A stretch of DNA of 14,746 nucleotides from Phoronis ovalis (taxonomy: Eukaryota > Phoronida > Phoronidae): NCBI GenBank assembly GCA_028565635.1, contig JAOXYB010018594.1, forward strand, positions 1-14,746. The letters run 5' to 3'. Made by a program: the position numbers and the translations under genes. Of the stretch, positions 1-12,500 are shown piece after piece. A model generated the notes under the pieces. That model saw only the letters and a list, made by a program, of their open reading frames with translations, was not told the DNA's origin and did not search any database. Numbering within the stretch: the first letter of the stretch is position 1; each line of letters starts with the position of its first letter.

Positions 1-295
1 TTATAAATGGAAAGCTTGTCTGCTTATTACTATTTGATATACAATAACTTGTTTGCATTTTTGATGAACAATTAGTAAGAGCTTATTGTATAATATTATT
101 ATGCAGAAACCTAATGTTTTCCATTTGTCAAAATATCATAATTTATAAGTGTTACTGAGTGTATGGTGTTTCTTAATTAGTAAACTTAAATGTAGTATTT
201 TTCTCTAACGAAAGCGTGCAACAATGTTAACATTTTTCTCTTACAAAGCCTAATTTTTATGAGAAACAAAGAAAACTTGAATCATGTCAACTCAC
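1..295 (-). other. Intron downstream of exon 18
   Basis: AT-rich sequence with no readable CTLD segment on the minus strand. The exon continuing CTLD7 after GYCPAGFEGK must lie outside the window. Confidence 0.7.
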
Positions 296-531
296 CTTTC
301 CCTTCGAATCCAGCTGGACAGTAACCAGGAGATACTGTTGTAGCAGGATCTGTTTTAGGGGTATAGCCTCCCTTTGGTCTCTTACAAACATAACCCAACA
401 CATCACCACAGTTTTTGTCCATCCAGGCTCCATCAAAATAATAAATGTGAACACATTTTTCTCCACCATTTAAGTCATTGGGTTCGTTTACGCCCCAGCT
501 AATAAAGTTGGTAGGTGTACCATCAGACCAT
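296..531 (-). CDS. Exon 18: CTLD6 EPN half, linker and first residues of CTLD7
   Basis: 236 bp, local residues 839-917, entering in phase 2 (acceptor CTTAG) and leaving in phase 1 (donor GTGAGT). It encodes WSDGTPTNFISW, GVNEPNDLNGGEKC, AWMDKNC and GYVCKRPK, closing CTLD6. The linker GGYTPKTDPATTVSP is followed by GYCPAGFEGK, the hallmark opening of a further CTLD. EPN predicts mannose-type binding; WMD lacks the usual Asn. The gene continues beyond position 1; no further exon is visible in 1-295. Confidence 0.92.
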
Positions 532-3500
532 CTAAGTTAGAGAATGATTTAATATTTTAACACAATCTTGACTAATATACAACATTGCCGAACCTTTAAA
601 GCCTCAGTAAGAGGGTGCTGAAATAGCTAATATATGTGAGGTGCCTAACTACAAAAAGGGATTAGAAAATACCAGATGATTACGGGTATGTGAAGTAGAC
701 ACATCGTTAGCTCAAATATGTGATGCTATGTTTAGTAAAATTTACATGCTATTCATAATTATTCTGAAGAAAATAAAGCTGTGACATAAAATTATTCATC
801 ATTTGTAAGGTACTTGAAAACAGCATGAGAAGAATTTGCAGAAGTTTTTGTGTGTAACCGAAACAACAAAATATTTGTCATATGATTACAAGTCAGCCTA
901 GTAGTGTGCTGACATGCCTCGCCTGGTTGTACACTTTATGTTTATATAATTTCTATCACTCTTATAACATCACTTCAATCTATACACAATTCTGGTTCAG
1001 TCTGTATATTTGATTCCATAGCGTGCATAGAAAGTGCATATTATGCAATTTTGAATAAATTTTTGATTATGTGCTAAAGAACCCGTTTTGTGAGTTGAGC
1101 TACCTTTACCAACCCTTTACCATCAAGACAGGGGTCAAGCTTAGGCTTTAACATATAATTATGCTATTTTTGAAATGAATTAAAGGTATATTTACATATT
1201 TTCCTGATGACTTTACTTTAAATTATTAAAAATTTTGCTTTTCTCTAATTTTTCTAGTTTTACTCACGTGTATCCCTGAAGACTAAGTTCATTTAGACCA
1301 ATCCAAAGTTTACCTTGGTATGACACTTTGCCAATCTACAAATTAAGTAGAATAAAAGAGCTTGAGAAAATCTGACAAAAAAACAGTTTGCATGTTCAAT
1401 GTAATCAATGACAAATTCCAAAAACAAGAAAAATTGGGTTTTTCATAATTGGCAAATTTACAAAATTTTAATTGATAGTTCTTCTAAAATTAAGCCACTT
1501 GTGTGCAATTCTTGCTTTTGATATTACCTGAGTTGTAATGAATCCATTTTCATCAATGTCATGGATACTAGCTAGATCACCGCCATTTTGTCTGCACCAA
1601 CTTCGTGCACCAAACCAAGTTAATTTTGAATTTGTTCCATAGTTAGGCGTAATGTAATAACATGACTCGTTGTGAAGAAGCCAGTTATCATCACCACAGT
1701 GAGGAGCTGGAACAATTAATTGTCAACACAGATTTCTTTCAGTCATGCAATTTAAATTAATTAGCATTCAACAGTTATAGTTTGCATATTACAGTCTCCT
1801 TTGCACTTAATAGTCACTTTACTGATTGAAATAAAAATGATTTGTTGAGAGATTGACCTATCAGAAAAAGCTACTTCATTTTAAAGCAGGTGCCTGCATA
1901 GTTTTGTTAAATTTTTATGATGAGATGTCATTAACGACAACAGATACCTGCAGGTGAAAAATAAAACTTTTGTAAACAGTGTAGGTGATCAAAAAGTATT
2001 GGAGAATTAAAATTAGCATTGGAGAAAGAAAAAACTTGATCAAATTGTAAGGTCATGTAATGTGTAATATATAATGTTATTATAAGGTTTTCAATCATAT
2101 CAACTTACTTGGTGTTGTTGACTGGGTGGGTGCTGTCGTTTGTAGCTCCACACCTTTCTTAATCTGACACATCCATTTTTGAGCAACAGCACAGTTCTTG
2201 TCTTTCCATTTACTTGACCTGGTTGCAATTTCCACACAAAGTTCATGGCCATTATGATTGTCTGGTTGTCCAATATCCCAGTTGGCAAAATCGAATGCTG
2301 TTCCATCACTCCAGACATGAGCTACAAGCATTCATAGAACAAAATGAAAAAGGCACAGTGACTATAATATTACGAGGTCAACAGATGCTTGTCATAGTAT
2401 TTGCTGAGCAAATATTTGATACAATTATTTGTTTTTAATTATAATAATTACTTCTGTCATCTATAATTAACATATGTTTGTACAATAATTAATATTGTAC
2501 ATCATTTATTGATTTTTAAAAATGTTATTTTCATTTCATTGAGAAACTTATTTGGTGGCCATTTTTGAAAAAGTTATTACGGTTAGTAACCTTTTTTTAA
2601 TTTCAAGAAATCTCACTCTTTTTAAAACTGAAACCTTTAAACAAAACAGAGCTCCAAAAATAACTAAATATTCCATGCCAACAAATCACACATATTTTGA
2701 AAATTCATCCAGTAGTATACTCACCCGAGCCTACCGCCATTAAAGGTGTGTTATGTAGCCCGATCCACACATATTTATAGTCTCCATACCTAGGGTGTAT
2801 ATAACCTGCTTCCGCTTTCACTATTAGATTCTCTGTATTAGCATTGTGAAAGCTGGCTAAATCACCACCAAGAGCACGACAAAATTCTAAAGACTCAAAC
2901 CAAGATTTTTTATGGTTGTAGCCAGTGTAACCCTTAAAGCAAAACATACAAATTATTACTTAATACTATTCCATCACAATTAAGTGAATTTTCAAATACA
3001 TGTAGCGTTCAACTAATTCGGCACTTAGGCAATATTGTGTTCAAATAAACAGTTTTGAGAACATTATTTTGCCATAGTACCCAGTTACACTATTTATTTG
3101 ATTTCATACTTCGAAAATTAATCAGTCATGGATTAGTGTATCAGGTGTGGTATTATGGAAGCATTAAAGAGAGAAGGAACTGAAGAAGCATTCTTAATGC
3201 TGTGTGACTGCATGCATACAACATTGCTTGAGCAAGATTGTCCCAGTGTGGGTAAAATTGTTCTTGTGTTTTACATAACATGTCCTCGTGACTTACATGT
3301 CACGTCATGATGTTGGCCAATGAATGTGAATTAGTTTTCAGAAATACTGAATGTTGATTGGTATGAAATAAAAGATATTAGTAGAATGCTTTCACATAGA
3401 TGACAGGCTTAATAATCAGCTAAACTTGATTGAGCTTAGTAGGATGCATGAATTCACTTCCTAAGGTCGTACAAATCAAGAAGATTGATATCCAAGGCAT

Positions 3501-6500
3501 GTAAAATACCGATGGTCTTCCTTCTTAATGTTTTTACGGGTGCGGTGGCTACAACCTTTGATATGAAGTTGTGAATTATAAGGTACATACTTTGCCACAT
3601 CTGCTAGCATACTACACTATACGTGTCATTAAATTAGATTTAAACTCTCATCACACCATCAGACCTGCAGTCAACACAGCGTGTTTAGAGCATACTGGCA
3701 CTTACATTATAGCAGTAACCATCGGCTTCTGTCCATCCTGATGGGCAGGGTACAGATGTAGTCGTAGTATCAGGCCTGGTTGGCTGGGTATGGCCTTGTC
3801 TCGGGAGTTCACATACATACGCATTCTGATCAGAACAATCATAATCAGTCCACAGGCCAACCAGACGACTACCTTCCATAGCAACACATTTGTTAACTTC
3901 ATTGCCTAAATAATAGAAACGTAAAACTACAGTACAGGCAATACTGTATGCACAACTACAATTCCTGCAGTCTTGTTTTAAAGCTTAAACTAGAGTTCAA
4001 TGCTTAAAAAAGGTAACACATTTAAAAAAAACTGTTGGATTAACAAAATAATTATATAAAAAAAATATGACAAACCTGTATGCTTTCCACTCCAGTAGGT
4101 ATACACTACATCAAAGTCATTACTCCATTTATATGAGCCACCAGTGTGCCGCAGACCTAACCATGTGGTTTCTACAGACTGACCAACCTCACTTGCAACA
4201 AATGCTTGTACAAACCTAAATGAATAAACAACATGTATAAATATCAAACGTTACAGGCTACCACCAGTTTTAAACATGTTATGAGATGATTTATTACATT
4301 AAATTAAACAACAGACGCTCACTTAATCTTCTAAATAGTTTTTTGTTTAAAAAACTTGTATCACACTTTAAAGGCCTTGAAACAATTACCAGATTTAGAT
4401 TTAGTTGCAAAAAAGGAATAAATAAAATAAAATAATCTATAAATATAATGATTAACAATTTGTTTGGAAATTATATCACCTGCAAAGTGAGTTCTTGACA
4501 AGGTGCTCTGGATTCAACGTTTTCAAACATCCATTTAACATTAAGTTGTTTAATTTTCAAATTAAAATAATATTCACTTTGTGTTGCATTGATATATCAT
4601 GCATGCTAAAGGTTCTAAATTAAATAACTAAGAAAATGGAAAGTTGCAGACTTTTATTGACCACATATATAATATAAAATTCCATTTGTTACCTGTCTCC
4701 AATATGGGCTAGATGTCCACTCAGACTGACACAGCTGGCCTCAGCATCAGACCATGACTTTTTATCAGAGGAAAATGCAAAACAAGAATATTGATATCCA
4801 ATGCTTCCCTGTGAAATGCATAAAAGAAGCCCGAGTAAATCAATGTACTTCCACACACAGCAGAACTTTATAGTTTTTGGGCATATATGCTATCATGTAA
4901 AATTTTGTTCAAGGTGTGAGTAGTTTTTTGTTCATTCAATCATGTTTGACTGTATTTTACATATCATATGAATCGCACGAAACAAAAAAATTCTGTAGAA
5001 AAGTTATGGCATAGCCATGAACATATTGAGATAGTAGCCAACATGATGGCAAAAATATTTTCAGAAAATATAGTTTTTGGTAAACAATCAAAAGGAGACA
5101 TTACATCAGAATGAATGTTCATTTAATAACATATCAGTCAAGTGTGAAATTTAACTCAACATTAATCACATCTCTCTCTGTCAGCTGCCAGTTGGAACCT
5201 AGAATCATTTTTCAATATCCTTAATCATTTTACACTGACCCAGTTTCTTTTTGAATTCGCACCATCAGTTTGTCTTCCCTTGCTAGTTGCAGAAAATTAC
5301 TGAAATACACTGCTTTATTTTGCTCTAGGTATTTTGGTAAATCTGGGTCCTTTACCTACCAGTTGAAGATCCATGACTGTCTTGTTCTCTGAACTTGAGC
5401 AGTACATGCTTCTGGTTAACTGTACTGGCAAGATATACTGGTAATGCAAGTCCAACAAGTTGGGTCAGTGTAAAACAATTTAGGAGGAACGAATGATAAT
5501 ATTTGCCACTTTAACTTTCTGTTGGCAGATGTTAGATCCATACTGGTCTGGTAACTGAGTGCAAAAGTATATCTTAATTTTTAAGCAAAGACAAGCTTTC
5601 AGTCTTAAATTCTGTCCTGCCAGAGTTTAACTATAGTTCGCTAAACAAAGGAAGCTCCCTGGTGATATACTCTGATTATTCAACCACCATCATCCATATT
5701 TCATAAATATTTCTGAGCAACACGGCCCACTTACCTCGACCCACCAAAGCCCTTCTCTCAAATTCATGGTTGTGGTGTGTTTGTTTCACGCTCACTGATT
5801 GGCTGCCTGATTAGACAGCAATTAAATTTGACTGGTTGAGATTTTTTAAAGCCAATAATACGGCAAGGTATGGGTTATACCCATGAGTCATCATGATATA
5901 ATAGCTATTGCAGGTGACGATGTCAGTCTTATTACAAGACCTTCATCATCTCCCTCCATTTTACTAGTCTTTTGAGGTGATAAATTCCTGCAACTGATGA
6001 AAATCTTGTAATAGAATCTTTGATTCAGCTGTGGTCTAAAGTTCTGTTGGAAACAGTTATATTGTTGTTATACTTACAGCAGGACAGCCAGTATCAGTAG
6101 GTTGAACAGCTGTTGGTGGCACGACAGCTTTCTTAGCCTTACACACATAACCATGACCGGGAACATCACACTGCTCATCGTCCCAGCCTCCATACTGGAA
6201 ATTTAAACAAATGTAAGAAATTAATGCTATTAAATACTTTGTTAAAGTGTAGCAAAATGTCTTCCTGGATTTTATCAAAAATTAGAGAGGTAATATTATT
6301 ATATATTATTCTGAGATTTGATTAATAAAGTTTTCTTGAGGAGGTTACTATTCAGATTGGTGATTGATGGAGATAGATTTGTCAGCTAATTGATCTCTTT
6401 CTGGTTGAAGTTTTTTGTTACACATCTCATTCAACAGATGGAGAATGAGATATTTTCTTCAAAAACACTTATTTATACTTATATATACAGATTGATAAAT

Positions 6501-9500
6501 AATAACTTTTTACTTTTAACATAGACACACAATCTCCATTCTCTCGCCCTGCGTAACCATTTGGTTCATTTTTGTCCCATCGAGTAAATGTCACCAGTGA
6601 ACCATCAATCCATTCAAATGAATTTTGCAATTTTCTATCGTGAAGACCAATCCATACCCTTTTTTTCTCAAATGACTCTGTTATCTCTATAAATATAATT
6701 ACTGTATTAGTCTATTATAAAGATTTCTTGCCTGTTAGGGTTAGGAGCATGTCATAATGTTAACCTCAACACAGCAAACCAGTAGATGATCTCTTCTTAT
6801 TTACAAAACATGGCACATAATGAGCTCACATGCAATTTATATAGATTTTAATACATTATAACAGATAAATGATATTTTTTAGTAAAATACTTTTGTACAA
6901 TGGAAGTCTTAGGGAGACTGGCAAATTTTGAAATACACATCTATGTATAGGAAATACTAATTGACTAGCTAAATAAAAAAAAATTAACACAATGTTAAGT
7001 GTTACTGTGTGTACAAAAATGGAAGCATTAAGTGTACTAATGTTACCTTTAGGCAGCTGACTAAGGATAAAATTATCTTCATTGATATTAGAAATACTAG
7101 CCAAATCTCCATCAATAGAAACACAATATTCTTGAGCTTCCGGCCAAGTAATTAGATCCCATAAATCAATTTTGTAACAAAAATCACCAAATCCTATCCA
7201 TCCAGTTTGACATCCCATTGTTTCTCCTGGAATAATATTTTTACTTGAATATACATGTTAAGAAGATCCATTCTTTAATGTTATAATTAATTGTAGTTTC
7301 CAACAACAAAGTAGGAAAAAGATACATTATTCTTGCATCAGTTCTTTTCACTCACTCACTCAGTCATTCACAAAACATATTCTTTGATAACTCGGATAGT
7401 TCTAGTCTAAGATCGATTTCAATGAAACTTAGATCAAAATGTTTGCTAGGTTCTGGAGATGAACATTTACAGTGAAAAAGCTGACAGTGGCCATCTTAAA
7501 TTCAAAATGCCTATCATGTGAAAACATTTTCTTTCATAACTCGAAAAGTACTAATTAAACTGATTTCAACGAAACTGGGATCAAAATGTTTTCCAAGTTC
7601 AGATGAAAATTTGGAAGCCATATTAAATGCAAAATGGCTGCCATGTCAAAACTTTGTGTTAGAAGCCAACATTACATAATCTAGTTTCTTTATTTTTTTT
7701 AAAGTACCAAACATGCATATTTCATTATGAACTCATAAACATGGAGAAATAATGCAATGGTGCTTTAATTCACAAATCTAAAAATTATTGTTAATGTCTC
7801 ACTTTGTGATTGGTTTTGGTTGTACAATGAAGCATGGGTACTAAGATGATAATATGTAATAAGCAAACATGCAAAGCTATGTACAGTTTGCATATGCTAT
7901 GACATTGTGAATCAATACTTATATACTAATCCCAATTAACTTATTTCATGCTGATTGTAGAATATTGAAAATAGTTTGTGTTAAAAAATGAAGTAATTCA
8001 ATATGCTCTGGACACTGACTTTTGTACGAAATCACTTTTTTGTTAGCTAAAATTACTTAGTAAGTAGGGAATGTGTTTTGTCGGTATTTTAACTAACTCA
8101 AGACAGACAACGAAAAAAAAAAGATTCACTAGGCAGGATTCATTCTGAATTTTCCATTCTGAGTGAATATTTTCTTAACGCCATGCACTTGCATAACAGT
8201 CTATACTATTCTTTTTCTACATTACCTCAACATTTGCCAATTTATCGTATTTTAATACTTTTACTTATAAAGCCATGCACTGTACAAGAGCTTCATGCTT
8301 TTCATTTTTTGCTGCACACCCCTCGACTTTATTTCTTACCAGAGCATGCAGTGCAGTTTTGATAACACTCATAACAACAGCTTTCTAATAGATGGCCAGG
8401 TCCGTGACATGTTCCCGGGAGAAAATATGATGAAGCCTGCACATCACAATCTCTAGTACAATAGGTACGAAATGGTATTTTTACTTCACACTCATAGGCT
8501 GAGCCTTTTCCACAAGTTGTTGCTGAAATGTTTGATAAATGCATTTACATACTAATACAAATACTTTACATGCGATACAGCCCACAGTATTAGCCTATAA
8601 TAAGCAGATCTGCTATTAATAACGCACTGTATTCGCCTATCAAAAGTATAAGACCTACTCTAGTACTACTGTTGAAAAATACTACTGATTTGGCTGTATC
8701 TGCAGAATGGTTTCTTTGAAAAATGTAAGTACATACATAACAAACAAGGTACAGATGTTGTTGATTTTTTTCATATTATTTTTCTTCTGAAAATGTTTGC
8801 CATGGCAACTGTTTTTAAATAGTTTCTAAAAATGTGATAAGTTGTATTTTTTGCACCAATTCTGATTATATAGTAGATGATAGATAAAAATTATATTTTG
8901 TTATTAAATTTCTATGCAGGAAAACAGTATTGAGACAATTAGGCCATGTTTTGCCACTTAATGGCAATTCATTTCAAAGAAAAACAAAGAAAGTTCCTTC
9001 ATTTTTATTTATATACACAATATAATATGACTGTATGGTCTTATTTAATTAATTTTACATATATATTGTAAATGATTAGGTACTTTACATTAGTTGCACC
9101 ATTTAGTTGTTATAAAATCAACATGAAAGATCATATAAGAAAAACTATTTTTAAACAGTCCATAATACTTCTTGAAAGAAATAGGCAGGCATATAATTTT
9201 TTCAAAGGTGTAACTAAATGAGGCCACAGTTACTGTTTCTAAAATAAGTTTTTTAATAGAAACGTACATGTGCACAAATATTGTATAAATTCAGTGATAG
9301 CTGAAAATTGTAGAATGCAATGTTTAAACAAAATATTTTGCTCAATTTACCTGGTTCTACAGGTATTGTAGATGGGGTGCTTACAGGAACAGTAGTTGGT
9401 GTAGTAGCTACAAAAAAAGAAATATTTACCAGAATATCTGACAAAATATAATTTATTGTTTTCATCTCTTCATAAAAATTTAATTTATGGAAAAAAAAAC

Positions 9501-12500
9501 ATGCCTAGGCAGAAAAGAGGCAGCATATGTGTGCGTCACTGTGATATTTAAAAATGAACATGACTCTATTTGATGACAATTTTAAAGTTGGTACCTTTTC
9601 CCCATTTCTTTTTTCCTTATTCAATAAGGAAAAAAGAGCTATTTCATTTTTCCTTACTGGATAAAGGGTTTCAAAAAAGCAAAGAAAAGCTTAGTACAGA
9701 TTTTAAGAACCCCGTTTCCTTTTTCCTTATTCAAGTGAGTGGTTATAATTAAGAAAAAAAATCTTTCTTTGTTTCTTTATTCAATAAGAAAAATGGAATT
9801 ATTGGAGTTTTCAAGATCTGTATAATGGTTATTTTCGTTTTCTTAAAACCAGTACTCTAACTAAGGAAAAAGAGAATTGTTCCTTTTTCCTTATTAGGAT
9901 CCAAATCTGGATTCTGGATTCAAAAACTGGGCATACCAGGGTTCCCTAAAACCTGCAAACGAATAAAGAAAACCGAAACAGTTTCTTTTTTGAATAAGGA
10001 AAAAAGAAACTCAATCAAATCATCATTAGAACTATTTGGTATAACAAAGATCTTACAAACCTTTTTTCTTGCATATGTATCCATGTCTTGTTCGGCAATT
10101 TTCATCATTCCAACGTCCATTAGTTACAGAAATCTCACCACAGTCTTGTCCTCGATAATAAGCATTGTTAGGTTCTCCTAAAGAAACAAAACAACTATTG
10201 AAATATTGAATTTAAATAGTGAGCTAATTACATAACATGTAAGCATATAGGAGTAGTATGACCTACATACCAGCAATCAATTCGAATGCTTCATGAAATT
10301 ATGGGAAGACAGCCATTTTGGAATTTTCTTACAATTGTTATGCAGCACAAAAATACCAGTATTACAGATTTCATTTTTTCAAATTTGGCAGCAACTATTA
10401 AACTCTTTTTTTTCACTAAGCCATTACTATAATATATTAGAAAATGAAATAATTTTTTTGACAACTTAATAGCGCCTAGTACCAATATTTAACATACATC
10501 AAGAGTAGCAGCTGAGACACATGAATTTCATTGCTCGATGTCATCAAGCTCACATTGAGGTTTCACCTGTTTCCTATTATGTTTTTACAATCATCAAAAA
10601 AAGGATGAAACAAATTTGAAATCAAAGCTAATTTTTGACTAAGCGGATACTGGTGGCAGCATCAATAAATGTAAAGCATAGTATGGCTGGAGGAATGATG
10701 TATATAGCAGGAAGACGGAAACAAATAGAAAGTGAGTTCTTAAGACTGGTAACTTTAGCAATTAATATTCTAGTATGTTTACTTCCAAATGGAAGGAAAC
10801 GCCAATATCCTACGTAGCCCAATAAGTACGTTTACAAAGTACATAAACACAAATATTGGCTTGGGACTTTTTGGGACAAACAGGATATACTGTATGTTTG
10901 CGAAGTATGGAATAAACAGTATCGTGTCCCTGTACCATCACATTCATTTGATAGGCATAACATGTTACCTTGTCCCCAGTTGAAGAAAGCCATTGGGGCA
11001 CCATCATTCCACTGCCAGCCTCCTTCATCCAAGAAATCATTCAGTCCAATCCACATGTGGGGACCATTCAAGCTTTTAAGACGACCTATAAATTGCAGTG
11101 AAAATATATATTATTATGAAGTAACTAACATGATATCGACAAATTCGCTGTCATTTCAACTGGAACTTTATATTCCAAAAGCAAACAATACTAAGATAGC
11201 ACAATAGATAAGAAAGACACACCACATTATCCAGCACTGAGAGAAAAGACAAGATATTCATCCAATGAAGGATATGTTAAAGTGTTCATAATATTATTTT
11301 GATTGCTCCAGGTAATTTTTAAAGATTATATTATGGATTGCCAAGCTGATAAATTTATTGAATCACTGAGATACATATATACTGTTAGTACTCCAAATAA
11401 AAAGAAGTTTTATTTTTCTTTTAAGTCATAACTAGCAGTACATTAAGTCAATCAAAAGCAATTAGTAGTCCGTACTCATACCGACATTTCCATAAAAATT
11501 TGAGTGATTTTGTTTTACTTCGTGCTTAAATGCTCATAACTGCTGCACATAATTTGCTTGTTAATCACAACTTGTCGCTCATATCCAAAAATCTCAAGTT
11601 AAGTTCTCTATTCATAAAAAATATGGTGCTACTCAAGTGAATGAGGAAATTAATTGTCGAGTATTAAATCACGTTTACCAAAGCCTCATTACCTATGATA
11701 TAATACTGCTCACGAAGCGATGTTATACTTAGCAACTCTCCACCATGGTGTCTACAATTGGACTGGGCATCAAACCATGACACAAAATCTTCATTAAATT
11801 GATAACAGTATCCACCTAGACTGTCTTCTTCCCAGAAAGGACCACATGCAACACTCCATGATGCTGAAATAATAAAACCAAAATTAGTCTGCTCCATAGT
11901 TTTTAACCATGATTTGGAGTACACTATGTATCATAATAAAGAAATCAGATATTCTGCTAAAATGTTATTGCAAAGTAATGATGCTAGCAAACTTAAGGAC
12001 TTGAGATACAAAAACCCACTGTTATTTGAGTATAACTTTATTAATTTTCACAATCAACATGAAGAGATAGACATGTACAAGTATACATTTTTACACACTT
12101 AAGACTATACTTTAATGTTATTAAATCCAAAAGGCAAAAAGTTGAAAAATAATTTTCATTATCTGGTAATCATCTATTTTGGGAAAATATATTTTTTAAA
12201 TTTAAATTTTCCAAAAAATGCGAGTCAAAAATATTTGCACTTACAAAGGAGAAAGTCTTTATATGTAGATCTACAAAACAGTATATTATCTAGAAAACCG
12301 TATCTAAGATTTTTAAAATGTTGCTTTGTTTAAAAGGTATGAACTTTCAAAGTTTAAGGTTAGGTATTTAATGATTTTGATCTGACCCTTAAATTATAAA
12401 AATTTATAACTTTTGAACAAAGCAAAATTTTAAAAATCTTATAAGGTTTTGTAGATAATACAAATATAGCTCATATATGCAAAGTTTCAAGTTTGTAGAC

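Larger units (their letters stand above)
4809..6077 (-). other. Intron between exons 10 and 11 (1269 bp)
   Basis: Separates the first cysteine of CTLD4 from the rest of that domain. It holds the 248-bp inverted-repeat-bounded segment and the imperfect inverted repeat at 5928-6014. The part around 5700-5900 is somewhat richer in G and C, which may mark another old insertion. Confidence 0.7.

Noticed and set aside
2214-2438. Plus-strand open frame opposite exon 15
   Set aside because: Antisense shadow of the QPD exon, with no recognisable domain.
4809-6077. A missing CTLD4 exon in the large intron
   Set aside because: The GCPA of exon 10 followed by exon 11 already gives a complete CTLD opening with normal cysteine spacing.
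10055-10061. Alternative donor GTAAGA four bases past the chosen exon 5 donor
   Set aside because: Closer to consensus, but it would leave phase 2 and break the frame with exon 6, which enters in phase 1; the GTTTGT donor was preferred.
10635-10817. Overlapping open frames on both strands of about 60 codons in the exon 4 to 5 intron
   Set aside because: No ATG at the plus-strand start, no splice sites that would join the lectin frame, no recognisable domain, and the two strands are open equally.
12115-12333. 72-codon plus-strand open frame
   Set aside because: Lies largely in the left arm of the fold-back repeat, has an AT-rich Lys/Phe/Leu composition and no domain.
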